Shown here piece by piece: positions 16,879-24,270 of a stretch of DNA of 46,400 bases. The position numbers and the translations under genes were made by a program. Origin of the DNA: DAOMNN01 sp035443825 (lineage in GTDB: Bacteria; Pseudomonadota; Gammaproteobacteria; Burkholderiales; Rhodocyclaceae); NCBI GenBank assembly GCA_035443825.1, contig DAOMNN010000020.1, positions 1 through 46,400 on the forward strand, read 5' to 3'. The notes below the pieces were generated by a model. The model was not told where the DNA came from. It ran no database searches and worked only from the letters and a program-made list of their open reading frames with translations. The number at the start of each line of letters is the position of its first letter. Position 1 is the first letter of the stretch.

Positions 16879-17937
16879 TTACATGTTACAGCCGGTGGCC
16901 GGATCGGCAAGTTTCTCCGCGGCGATGCCGGTGACCGGATTGAGCTTGCCTTCCGCCTTGCGCAGGTAGATGTCCTGTACCGGATTGTGCGCACTCGACA
17001 GCGTGAAGGTGCCGCGCGGGCTGTCGATCGTCGCATTGCGCATCGCCGCACGCATCTCGGCCTTCTTGCTCATGTCGCCACCCACGGCCTCGAGGCCGGC
17101 GTGCAGCAACTGCGCTGCGTCGTAACCCTGCACCGCATACACGTCGGGAAGCATGCCGTACTTGGCCTGGTAGTTGGCGCGGAAGGATTTGTCCTTCTCG
17201 TTGTCGAGGCCGTCGGCATAGTGCAGCGCGGTGACAAGGCCTTCGCCCGCCCCACCCATGGCTTCGAGTGTGCCGTCGGTGAGGAAACCGCTCGAGAACA
17301 GAGGAACGCTGTCCTTCAGGCCTGCCGCAGCGTAGTCACGTGCGAACTTGGCTGCGCCGCCGCCCGCGAAGAAGACATAGACCGCATCCGGCTTGAGCGA
17401 GGCGATCTCGGTCAGGAAGGGCTGGAACTCGACGTTCGGGAACGGCGTGGACAGATCCTTGAGCACCTTGCCGCCGCCTTCCTCGAAAGCCTGCCGGAAG
17501 CCCTTGACNNNNNNNNNNNNNNNNNNNNNNNNNNNNNNNNNNNNNNNNNNNNNNNNNNNNNNNNNNNNNNNNNNNNNNNNNNNNNNNNNNNNNNNNNNNN
17601 NNNNNNNNGAGTGCACCGTTCCGACCAGCACATCGACACGGTCGCGCGACACCAGCCGGTTCGCGTTCTCGGTGGCCTTGGCCGGATCGGACTCGTCATC
17701 GACGAAGAAGTACTGTATATCCCGACCCGCGAGCTTGCCGCCCTGCTCTTCCACGTAAAGCTTGAACGCGTTGTCGATCGCCGTCCCAAGCGCCGCGAAG
17801 GTACCCGTGGCGGGCAGCATCATGCCGACCTTGATGGGGTCTGCGGCCTGCACGGCTCCCAGCGGGATCAGTGCGCCCATGGCCAGGCCGACCATGGCGC
17901 GCATGACCGTGCGACGGTGTTGCCGATTCTGTTTCAT
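16879..17937 (-). CDS. Periplasmic binding protein of the aromatic-acid ABC importer (interrupted by a sequence gap)
   Basis: Type I periplasmic binding protein of the LivK-like family, delivering the substrate to LivHMFG. A signal peptide ends after AVQA (about residue 32), and the mature part opens ADPIKVGMMLPATGTFAALG. The C-terminal lobe has the typical DAVYVFFAGGGAAKFARDYA and LPDVYAVQGYDAAQLL stretches. A run of 100 N (17509-17608) removes the hinge region. The frame reads on across the gap, but the apparent length (352 residues) is below the usual 380-400, so the true gap may be larger. GGAGGAG seven bases upstream sets the ATG at 17937. Confidence 0.88.
   Translation of the reverse strand: MKQNRQHRRTVMRAMVGLAMGALIPLGAVQAADPIKVGMMLPATGTFAALGTAIDNAFKLYVEEQGGKLAGRDIQYFFVDDESDPAKATENANRLVSRDRVDVLVGTVHXXXXXXXXXXXXXXXXXXXXXXXXXXXXXXXXXXVKGFRQAFEEGGGKVLKDLSTPFPNVEFQPFLTEIASLKPDAVYVFFAGGGAAKFARDYAAAGLKDSVPLFSSGFLTDGTLEAMGGAGEGLVTALHYADGLDNEKDKSFRANYQAKYGMLPDVYAVQGYDAAQLLHAGLEAVGGDMSKKAEMRAAMRNATIDSPRGTFTLSSAHNPVQDIYLRKAEGKLNPVTGIAAEKLADPATGCNM
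17509..17608. other. Assembly gap of 100 N
   Basis: Exactly 100 unknown bases inside the binding-protein gene, the usual placeholder length for a scaffold join. The coding frame is the same on both sides (102 bases from the interrupted codon to the next full codon). Confidence 0.98.
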
Positions 17938-17996
17938 GTCGTCTCCTCCTCTGTTATGCAACGGGACCGGCGGCCCCGCCGTACACCTGCGTCATC

Positions 17997-19595
17997 TCAA
18001 CGGTTTGCGCCGAGCGCACGCAACTTGAAGCGTTGTATCTTACCCGTCGCGGTCTTGGGCAACTCGTCGACGAACTCCATCCAGCGCGGATACTTGTAAG
18101 GGGCGAGGTGCGACTTGACGTGCTGCTTTATCGCCTCCCCGAGTTCGGACGTGGGTTTGACGCCCGGCTTGAGCACCACGAAAGCCTTGGGCTTGATCAG
18201 CCGATTCTCGTCCTCGATCCCCACGACCGCCGCCTCGAGTACCGCCTCGTGCTGGATCAGGCACGACTCGACCTCGATCGGCGAGACATAGATGCCGCTG
18301 ATCTTGAGCATGTCGTCGGATCGCCCGGCGTAGATGTAATAGCCGTCGGCAGTGCGCGAGTACTTGTCGCCACTGCGGGTCCACGGCCCCTGGAAGGTGT
18401 CGTGCGTCTTGGCGCGGTTGTTCCAGTAGCACATCGCGCTGGTGGGTCCGGATATCTGGAGCTCTCCCGTCACGTCGGCTGCCTCGATCACGTTGCCCTC
18501 GTCGTCGATCAGGCGCATCTCGTAACCCGGCACAGGCTTGCCGGTAGTGCCGTAACGGACGTCGCCGGGGCGGTTGGAGATGAAGATGTGCAGCATCTCG
18601 GTCGACCCGATGCCGTCGAGGATGGGCACCCCGACGCGCTCTTCCCAGCGCTTGCCGATCTCCTCGGGCAAGGCCTCGCCGGCCGAAGTACACGCGCGCA
18701 GTGACATTTCGTCGCGAGAAGGGAAATCCGGACTCGCGAGCATTGCGGCGTAGAGCGTGGGCACCCCGTAGAAAATGGTCGGACGATGCTCGCGCAGGCG
18801 CCGGAAGACGGAATCGGGGGTCGGACGCTCGGCCATGAGCACCGTGGTCGCGCCGACCGACATGGGAAAGGTGAGCCCGTTGCCAAGTCCATAGGCAAAG
18901 AAAAGCTTGGCCGCCGAGAACACCGTGTCTTCCTCGCGGATGCCCAGCACGCCCCGACCGTACAGCTCCGCGGTCTGGATCAGGCTCGACTGCACATGCA
19001 CGGTGCCCTTGGGCGCGCCGGTGGACCCCGACGAATACAGCCAGAAACAAGCATCATCGCAGGTGGTTTCGACGGTCTCGAACCTGTCGTCAGCCGCCCC
19101 CATCAGCGTCGCCAGCGCATCGTCGCCCTCGTCGCTACCGGCAATGACGATGCGCTCTAGCGTGGCCACCTTGCCCAGCAAGGGCTCGAAAAGCGGTGCG
19201 AGGGGCGCTGACACCACTGCGATTCGCGAGCGGCTGTCGGTCAGCATGTATTCGTAGTCGCCCTGGGTGAGCAGCGTGTTGGTCGCCACCGGCACCACTC
19301 CGGCCTTGATCGCCCCAAGGAACACCGAAGGAAAATCGATGGTGTCGAGCATGCACATCATGATGCGCTGCTCGCGTACGACCCCCAGGGCACCGAGTAC
19401 GTTGGCAAAGCGATTGGCGCGCTGCGCCAGCTCACCATAGGTGTACTGCCCCAGGTCGTCGATGTACGCGATCTTGTTGGCCCGCCCGCTGCCGAGGTTG
19501 CGCCCGATCAGGTCATCGGCCGCGTTATAGCGCCTGGGAATGGCGATTCTCGGCGGTTGGCTGCCGTGGTCCGCCGTGCTCAGCGTGTAGGTCAT
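17997..19595 (-). CDS. bclA: Benzoate-CoA ligase
   Basis: AMP-forming ligase that activates benzoate (or a close analogue) to the CoA thioester in the cytoplasm, the entry step of both aerobic and anaerobic benzoyl-CoA pathways. The 532-residue product has the P-loop YSSGSTGAPKGTVH (about 172-185), GIGSTEMLHIFISN (about 326-339), which is typical of benzoate-CoA ligases, YYIYAGRSDDMLKISG (about 424-439) and the C-terminal catalytic Lys in PKTATGKIQR. The ATG at 19595 has GGAGGAG seven bases upstream; a longer reading lacks support. It lies 79 bases downstream of the DUF4863 gene and upstream of the importer genes. Hydroxy- or methylbenzoate specificity cannot be excluded. Confidence 0.9.
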   Translation of the reverse strand: MTYTLSTADHGSQPPRIAIPRRYNAADDLIGRNLGSGRANKIAYIDDLGQYTYGELAQRANRFANVLGALGVVREQRIMMCMLDTIDFPSVFLGAIKAGVVPVATNTLLTQGDYEYMLTDSRSRIAVVSAPLAPLFEPLLGKVATLERIVIAGSDEGDDALATLMGAADDRFETVETTCDDACFWLYSSGSTGAPKGTVHVQSSLIQTAELYGRGVLGIREEDTVFSAAKLFFAYGLGNGLTFPMSVGATTVLMAERPTPDSVFRRLREHRPTIFYGVPTLYAAMLASPDFPSRDEMSLRACTSAGEALPEEIGKRWEERVGVPILDGIGSTEMLHIFISNRPGDVRYGTTGKPVPGYEMRLIDDEGNVIEAADVTGELQISGPTSAMCYWNNRAKTHDTFQGPWTRSGDKYSRTADGYYIYAGRSDDMLKISGIYVSPIEVESCLIQHEAVLEAAVVGIEDENRLIKPKAFVVLKPGVKPTSELGEAIKQHVKSHLAPYKYPRWMEFVDELPKTATGKIQRFKLRALGANR

Positions 19596-19674
19596 CAGTG
19601 TGCTCCTCCATCTATCGGATCCCCTGGGGGCGGTTCCGGCCGATCTGTCGTCGGCTCTTTGCAACCATCGCTGT

Positions 19675-20139
19675 TCAGCGGGTGAATTCGATCGCACCCT
19701 CCGGCAACAGGTAAAGCACGTAGGCACGACCCCCGGCGACCGTAGGCGGATGCACGCTGCCCGGCTCATAGACGAGCCAGCCCCGGCCATGGCCGTCGAA
19801 ACGCGCATCGCCGTCGACAGGCATGATCATGTCGATTTCTCCGAACGGGTGGGCATGGCGCGGGCCGACTACCTCGTTCATGTCGACGACGTCGACGCTG
19901 AAGCCGTGGGTGTCGGGGCCGGGTTTGATGACGCGGCCGTAGCGGATGCCGCCATGCTCGCGGTCGCACATCCAGCCGGCTGCGACCGCATCGCGACAGG
20001 CCGCTGCAATCGCTTCGAAATCCTCGCCGTCGGCGGGAAATCGTTCGTTCAGCAGAATCTCCAGGTTCTTGTCGACGGGGAGCCCGTCGATCGCACCGGT
20101 CACCCGGGCGATGAGCTTCTGGAAGCGTTCCGGAGTCAT
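19675..20139 (-). CDS. DUF4863-type cupin-like protein (PnbB-related), first gene of the benzoate operon
   Basis: A 154-residue soluble protein that I assign to the DUF4863 group, whose named relative is the 4-hydroxylaminobenzoate lyase PnbB. The C-terminal half looks like a small beta-barrel (PRHAHPFGEIDMIMPVDG, then GWLVYEPGSVHPPTV), with a His-Pro pair that could bind a metal. Cys occurs only in CRDAV and MCDREHGG. Such genes recur next to benzoate-CoA ligases in betaproteobacteria, so an auxiliary role in aromatic-CoA metabolism is more likely here than nitroaromatic breakdown. AGGAGG eight bases before the ATG at 20139 fixes the start. A promoter with a TGCA-type operator lies 90 bases upstream. 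Confidence 0.72.
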   Translation of the reverse strand: MTPERFQKLIARVTGAIDGLPVDKNLEILLNERFPADGEDFEAIAAACRDAVAAGWMCDREHGGIRYGRVIKPGPDTHGFSVDVVDMNEVVGPRHAHPFGEIDMIMPVDGDARFDGHGRGWLVYEPGSVHPPTVAGGRAYVLYLLPEGAIEFTR

Positions 20140-20229
20140 CGTGGTCCTCCTGTCGCGAAACCGATTGCGGCGTGTGACTGCGATTACGTTACCCGAGCGG
20201 GCATTGCCCTGCACACACCGACCAAAAGA

Positions 20230-20257
20230 AGAATACACGCCTCGAATGGATGGTCAA
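20230..20257 (-). promoter_or_regulatory. Promoter of the benzoate operon
   Basis: On the minus strand TTGACC (-35, 20257-20252), a 16-base spacer and TATTCT (-10, 20235-20230) form a sigma-70-like promoter about 90 bases upstream of the DUF4863 start. The operator listed next adjoins the -35 box. Confidence 0.55.
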
Positions 20258-20290
20258 GCACTTTATTGCATGTTCAGAACGGCACTATAT
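20257..20290. promoter_or_regulatory. TGCA-type operator next to the benzoate promoter
   Basis: AGCAC-TTTA-TTGCA (20257-20270) is an imperfect copy of the TGCAA-N4-TTGCA palindrome at 22422-22435 and agrees at 10 of 14 positions. It continues into TATTGCATGTTC (20264-20275), identical to 22429-22440, and is followed by GCACTATAT (20282-20290), whose reverse complement stands at 22406-22414. TGCA repeats are the reported targets of the benzoyl-CoA-responsive repressors BzdR and BoxR. Confidence 0.5.
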
Positions 20291-20323
20291 ACCATCATTC
20301 TGGACTCGATCCAGGATGCACCC

Positions 20324-20400
20324 CTCCCTTCTCCCGTGGAGGCAAAAAGATCGGGGTGGGCATTTCGTCAATCGGCTACCGCGCCCACCCCGCAAGGGAG
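20324..20400. repeat. Nested-palindrome intergenic repeat, smaller copy
   Basis: Outer arms CTCCCTT (20324-20330) and AAGGGAG (20394-20400) enclose inner 10-bp arms CGGGGTGGGC (20352-20361) and GCCCACCCCG (20383-20392). The layout matches the longer element at 39117-39216. It probably belongs to a dispersed REP- or MITE-like family and codes for nothing. The remaining bases of the 20140-20497 gap hold the promoter and operator above. Confidence 0.55.
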
Positions 20401-20497
20401 AGACCTCGTCCACACCGCGTGAACACGCCGAGATCGGCGCACCCCGGGGATCAGCAAGACTTGTTCACTCAATAACCACCGGATTGTCACTCCACAA

Positions 20498-21244
20498 TCA
20501 GTAGATTGTCATGCCGCCGTCAGCAGCCAGCACCTGTCCCGTGACGTAACTCGACGCATCGGAAGCGAAGAACACGAAGACCGGTGCCACCTCTTCAGGC
20601 TGCGCCCAGCGCCCCATCGGAATACGGTCGAGGTATTTCTCCTTGAACCGGTCGTCGGTGCGGATCGTCTCCGTCATCGGCGTTGCCGCTCCCGGTGCAA
20701 TCGCGTTCGCGGTAATGTTGTAGCGCGCGAGTTCCTTGGCCGTGCTCTTGGTCATGCCGAGAATGCCTGCCTTAGCTGCACTGTAGTTGATCTGGCCGAT
20801 GGTTCCCAGTACGCCGGCTGCCGACGTCACATAAATGATTCGGCCGTAGCCGCGCTCGATCATTCCGCCGACGACTGCCTGCAGGCAGTTGAAGGATCCG
20901 GTGAGATGCACGCCCAGCACCTGGTCCCACTGTTCCCGCGTCATCTTGTGAAGCATCGCCGTGCGCGTGATACCGGCGTTATTGACCAGAATGTCGATGC
21001 GCCCCCAGGTCTCGTTCACACGAGCGGCCATCGCTTCAACCTGCTCGCGGTCGGACACGTCGCAGGCCACTGCGATGGCCTCGCCACCCTGCGCCACGAT
21101 CTCTTCCGCCACCCGTTCGGCGGCTTCTGGGCCGAGATCGATTACCGCGACCTTCGCTCCCTCGCGGGCGTAGGCGGCGGCGATGGAGGCGCCCAGACCC
21201 TGCCCGGCGCCGGTGACGATCGCGATTCTGTCCTTGAGTATCAT
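20498..21244 (-). CDS. Short-chain dehydrogenase/reductase, FabG-like
   Basis: A 248-residue NAD(P)-dependent SDR. Features are the Rossmann motif GAGQGLG (near 12-18), NNAG (near 89), the catalytic Ser in VTSAAG, YSAAK with the catalytic Tyr and Lys (near 154-158) and the C-terminal ending VLAADGGMTIY. FabG-like SDRs in such settings often oxidise a 3-hydroxyacyl-CoA; the substrate here is unknown. The ATG overlaps the stop codon of the zinc-ribbon gene (ATGA), and it is the last gene of a four-gene overlapping operon. A 6-bp inverted repeat (GATTGT / ACAATC, 20482-20499) overlaps the stop codon, but without a T run. Confidence 0.85.
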   Translation of the reverse strand: MILKDRIAIVTGAGQGLGASIAAAYAREGAKVAVIDLGPEAAERVAEEIVAQGGEAIAVACDVSDREQVEAMAARVNETWGRIDILVNNAGITRTAMLHKMTREQWDQVLGVHLTGSFNCLQAVVGGMIERGYGRIIYVTSAAGVLGTIGQINYSAAKAGILGMTKSTAKELARYNITANAIAPGAATPMTETIRTDDRFKEKYLDRIPMGRWAQPEEVAPVFVFFASDASSYVTGQVLAADGGMTIY

Positions 21245-21435
21245 TGCTTCTTCCCCATGTCTTCCTGCTTGCGTTGTGTCTCGAATGCTTCGAGCGCGGC
21301 GCGGATCTCTTCCAGGTTTTCGGGCGTGACCGGGGCACCGCACTCGTAGCACGTGTTGGTCATGCGGTCGAACCAGCGACAACCGCACTGGTCGCAGGCC
21401 AGCTCCGGGGCGCCGGCAGGATTATGGAAGATCAT
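21241..21435 (-). CDS. Small zinc-ribbon protein
   Basis: A 64-residue protein with CDQCGC and CYECG motifs (two CxxC pairs about 14 residues apart), the pattern of a rubredoxin-like zinc ribbon, followed by a charged helix (about 40-64). The ATG at 21435 overlaps the stop of the preceding gene (ATGA); a GTG two codons earlier is possible. The stop overlaps the SDR start. I do not know its role. By position it could be an accessory subunit that holds the neighbouring enzymes together, as zinc-ribbon partners do in some thiolase systems, but that is speculation. Confidence 0.75.
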   Translation of the reverse strand: MIFHNPAGAPELACDQCGCRWFDRMTNTCYECGAPVTPENLEEIRAALEAFETQRKQEDMGKKQ

Positions 21436-21899
21436 CGGCACGCTCCAAGGAACGCAAGGCCCAGGGTGTCCAGGAATTCCTCGTATCCCGCGTCCTGCAG
21501 TTCATACTTGGTCCGCATCACATAGAACATGATTCCTCCCTGCCGGATCAGGCGCCGCATGATCGACAGCGTGTCGCCGTCGAGCGCCTCGCGCATCGCG
21601 CCGATGGCCGCGTCTTCGGCAACGAAAAGGAGATCGACCTGCACGTCGCCGAAACCCGTGTAGGGGCGCATCGAAGCACTCATGCCGTTGCCGACCACCG
21701 CCCAGGCCATCATGCGCCCCTCGCCATCCGCACCCGCCAGCCCCGCCACATGCTTTCCAGGCTGCAGGCCCGATCCGGTACGGCGCACGAAGCCGACCGC
21801 CGAGCCATGCGCCATCTCGGAGAAGAGTTCGCCGTGGCGCTCCAGCATTGCCTGCCAGTTCTCGATCGGGCCGAAGACCGCGTGCGTGTCGGTATCCAT
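21432..21899 (-). CDS. Unknown protein A, paralogue of the preceding gene
   Basis: I do not recognise a family. The 155-residue product has no signal peptide or membrane span. Its C-terminal half (about 85-153) aligns with that of the neighbouring protein B: both share a Val/Leu-rich strand followed by a pattern of I-x-R-L-I/V-R-Q-G, Y-x-M-x-T, L-x-D-x-G and F-x-x-x-L-G-L-x-F. The N-terminal part contains ENWQAMLERHGELF and a Gly-rich stretch GLQPGKHVAGLAGADGEG. Start and stop overlap the genes on both sides (TGATG and ATGA), so it is made in step with B, the zinc ribbon and the SDR. Confidence 0.75.
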   Translation of the reverse strand: MDTDTHAVFGPIENWQAMLERHGELFSEMAHGSAVGFVRRTGSGLQPGKHVAGLAGADGEGRMMAWAVVGNGMSASMRPYTGFGDVQVDLLFVAEDAAIGAMREALDGDTLSIMRRLIRQGGIMFYVMRTKYELQDAGYEEFLDTLGLAFLGACR

Positions 21900-22300
21900 C
21901 AGTGCTTGGGGAAGACCAGTCCCAGATCCTCGACGAAATCGGCCAGCCCCACGTCGTCGAGTCGATCCAGTGTCATCAGCATGTAAGCATGCAGCCGCCC
22001 CTGTCGCACCAGGCGCCCGATGGTGTCCATCCCGTTGGCGAGCAGGCTCCGTTCGCACTCCCCATCGAGCACGAGCAGCATCGCCACATCGGCGTCGGCC
22101 GCTCCCCGGTAGTCGCGCAACGCGACTTCGAGTCCGTCCGCATTTACGCGCCACACCAGCAGTCGGCCGCATTGGGCCGCGAAATCCGCCTTCCCGAGAA
22201 CGCCGACATACGCGTGTGCAGGCGGAAGCTGTTCGTGTTCCAGCCGGGCTCGCCAAAGCTTGCGATCCAGGTGGCAATTAGGTCCGGTCACGTCCATCAT
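21899..22300 (-). CDS. Unknown protein B, first gene of the four-gene operon
   Basis: A 133-residue protein without a recognised family, paralogous to protein A in its C-terminal half (TIGRLVRQGR, YMLMTLDRLDDVG, FVEDLGLVF). The N-terminal half differs from A and contains two Cys (C9, and C44 in AAQCGRLLVW). ATG codons at 22300 and 22297 are both possible; an AGAAG stretch and a GGAG further upstream may serve as ribosome site. Its promoter would lie in the 22301-22477 region shared with the divergent GTPase-XdhC operon, which holds a palindromic operator. Confidence 0.72.
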   Translation of the reverse strand: MMDVTGPNCHLDRKLWRARLEHEQLPPAHAYVGVLGKADFAAQCGRLLVWRVNADGLEVALRDYRGAADADVAMLLVLDGECERSLLANGMDTIGRLVRQGRLHAYMLMTLDRLDDVGLADFVEDLGLVFPKH

Positions 22301-22405
22301 ATGCTTCTGAAGCTCCAGCGCTGAGACCGGAACCGTCAGGCTCCGACCGATCCGGTACGACGTGCGACAGCTGCCCGCGAACCCGGCGATGTGCGATATA
22401 GTGCA

Positions 22406-22449
22406 TTATCTGCCTATGAGATGCAACGTATTGCATGTTCGACTATGAT
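22406..22449. promoter_or_regulatory. Divergent control region with palindromic TGCAA-N4-TTGCA operator
   Basis: ATGCAA-CGTA-TTGCAT (22421-22436) has perfect 6-bp arms, and another TGCA stands at 22412-22415. On the plus strand ATGCAA is 17 bases from TATGAT (22444-22449), a good -10 for the GTPase-XdhC operon, so the palindrome would cover the -35 region, as expected for a repressor. On the minus strand GCACTATAT (22414-22406) could be the -10 region for protein B. TATTGCATGTTC (22429-22440) is repeated exactly at 20264-20275. Confidence 0.55.
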
Positions 22450-22477
22450 CGTCTGACACTACCATGACTAACCACCC

Positions 22478-23584
22478 ATGACATCACCCGATCCCGCTGA
22501 CCTGTCCGCGATTCTGCAACGGTCGCGCGCCGCGCTGGCGCGCGCGGTGACCCTGATCGAGAACGATCGACCGGACGCGGCCGCATTGTCTGCGCGCCTG
22601 ATTGCGCACTGCGGCCACGCCCATGTGGTCGGGATCACCGGGGCGCCCGGGGCGGGCAAGTCGACACTGATCAATGCCCTGCTGGGCGAGTTGACGCGAC
22701 GTGACAAGCGTGTCGCCGTGGTCGCGGTGGACCCCTCCAGCCCGGTCAGCGGCGGCTCGATCCTCGGTGACAGGGTGCGTATGGGCGAGAACGATGTCGG
22801 CGACAAGGTCTTCATCCGCTCACTGTCGGCACGCGGCCATCTCGGGGGGCTGTCACGGACCACGGGACGGGTGATCGACGTCTTCGATGCCGCGGGCTTC
22901 GACGTGATCGTCGTCGAGACCGTCGGTACCGGACAGTCCGAAGTCGAAATCAGTCGCCTGGCCGACACCCGCATCGTCGTGTGCCCGCCCGGTCTCGGCG
23001 ACGAGGTGCAGGCGCTCAAGGCGGGTATTCTCGAGATCGCCGACATCCTGGTCGTAAGCAAGGGGGATTTCCCCGCGGCGGAACGCACCGTGCTCGATCT
23101 GCAGCACGCACCCGCGCATCGCCCCGCCGGAGACTGGAAGGTGCCCGTGCTGCGCACGGTCGCTACCACCGGCGAAGGTATCGCCGACCTTGCAGACCTG
23201 ATCAATGCACATGCGGACGTCGCCGGAATCGGGCGTCGCCTCGATTCGCATGATTCGGCGGCACGCGCGACCGACGACGAACTGTTCGCGACGGTGCAGG
23301 CCTGGCGCAGCATGCACAAGCGCGTGGCGCTGGCGACCGTGGTGCGCACCTGGGGCTCCTCGCCGCGTCCGGAGGGCAGCCATCTCGCGGTTGAGGAAGG
23401 CGGCGTGTTCATCGGCTCGGTGTCGGGCGGTTGCGTCGAAGGCGCCGTGATAGCGGAAGCGATGAACGTGATCGTCGACAGCAAGCCTCGAATGCTCGAG
23501 TTCGGCGTCAGCGACGAACAGGCGTGGGATGTCGGTCTCGCGTGCGGCGGGCGTGTGCAGGTCTACGTGGAGCGCGTCGAATGA
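22478..23584 (+). CDS. MeaB-type GTPase fused to an XdhC N-terminal domain
   Basis: A 368-residue fusion. Residues 1-250 are a G3E-type GTPase of the MeaB/MMAA/ArgK group, the chaperones of B12-dependent acyl-CoA mutases: P-loop GAPGAGKS (55-62), DPSSPxSGGSILGDRxRM (85-102), ETVGTGQSE (147-155) and LGDEVQALKAGILEIAD (173-189). The guanine-specificity motif reads SKGD (194-197) instead of NKxD, and the C-terminal dimerisation arm of MeaB is missing. In its place residues 267-366 form an XdhC/CoxI N-terminal domain with WGSSPRPEGS (292-301), GSVSGGCVEGAV (313-324) and GLACGG (353-358); XdhC proteins mature molybdenum hydroxylases. The stop overlaps the next start (ATGA). No Shine-Dalgarno is evident, and the start follows a putative short leader. 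Confidence 0.85.
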   Translation: MTSPDPADLSAILQRSRAALARAVTLIENDRPDAAALSARLIAHCGHAHVVGITGAPGAGKSTLINALLGELTRRDKRVAVVAVDPSSPVSGGSILGDRVRMGENDVGDKVFIRSLSARGHLGGLSRTTGRVIDVFDAAGFDVIVVETVGTGQSEVEISRLADTRIVVCPPGLGDEVQALKAGILEIADILVVSKGDFPAAERTVLDLQHAPAHRPAGDWKVPVLRTVATTGEGIADLADLINAHADVAGIGRRLDSHDSAARATDDELFATVQAWRSMHKRVALATVVRTWGSSPRPEGSHLAVEEGGVFIGSVSGGCVEGAVIAEAMNVIVDSKPRMLEFGVSDEQAWDVGLACGGRVQVYVERVE

Positions 23585-24270
23585 AGGCCGACCTGTTCGA
23601 GCGGCTGCTTCGCGGTCGTCGCGCACGCCAGGCGCTGGCCCTGGTCACGCGCCTTGCCGACGGTATGCAGGCGATCGTTTCCGACGGAGAGGTCTTCGGG
23701 GAACTGCAACTCGGGCCGGACCGCCTTGCCGAGATCCGCAACCGCCTGCGAAGCGATCGAAGCGGCATCCTCGACGACGGCGAATCGACCCTGTTCGTTC
23801 GCTGCCATGTCGCGGCGCCGCGACTGGTGATGGTGGGAGCAGTGCATATCGCCCAGGCGCTTGCACCGATGGCTGCGATCGCCGGCTACGAGGTGATCGT
23901 CGTCGACCCCCGCCGTGCCTTCGCGACGCCCGAGCGCATGCCCGGCGTCAGCGTGTCCACCGAATGGCCCGATGCGGCACTGGCCCGTATCGGCATCGAT
24001 GCACGCACCGCGGTCGTGACGCTGTCGCATGACCCCAAGCTCGACGATCCGGCTCTCATCGCGGCGCTGCGCAGCCCCGCCTTCTATATCGGCGCGCTCG
24101 GCAGCACACGCACCCACGCACGCCGCGTTGAACGCCTCACCGAAGCCGGGTTGGGCAAGGAAGTCCACCGCATCCACGCCCCGGTCGGCCTTGATCTCGG
24201 CGGACGGGCCCCGGCGGAGATAGCGGTCGCAACCCTCGCCCAACTCATCCAGGTCCGCTACCGCACATGA
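23581..24270 (+). CDS. XdhC C-terminal (Rossmann) domain protein
   Basis: A 229-residue protein that supplies the second half of a split XdhC. XdhC proteins bind molybdenum cofactor and help its sulfuration and insertion into xanthine-dehydrogenase-type enzymes. The Rossmann part has GAVHIAQALAPMAAIAGYEV (about 93-112), VVDPRRAFATPER, LSHDPKLDDPAL and YIGALGSTRTHARR, all typical of the XdhC C-terminal domain. The usual GAGH of the first motif reads GAVH here. The N-terminal XdhC domain is carried by the preceding GTPase fusion, whose stop overlaps this ATG by four bases, and the next gene overlaps likewise. Confidence 0.87.
   Translation: MKADLFERLLRGRRARQALALVTRLADGMQAIVSDGEVFGELQLGPDRLAEIRNRLRSDRSGILDDGESTLFVRCHVAAPRLVMVGAVHIAQALAPMAAIAGYEVIVVDPRRAFATPERMPGVSVSTEWPDAALARIGIDARTAVVTLSHDPKLDDPALIAALRSPAFYIGALGSTRTHARRVERLTEAGLGKEVHRIHAPVGLDLGGRAPAEIAVATLAQLIQVRYRT

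Noticed and set aside
20482..20499. GATTGT-N6-ACAATC repeat as the terminator of the SDR operon
   Set aside because: The short AT-rich stem overlaps the stop codon and is not followed by a T run.
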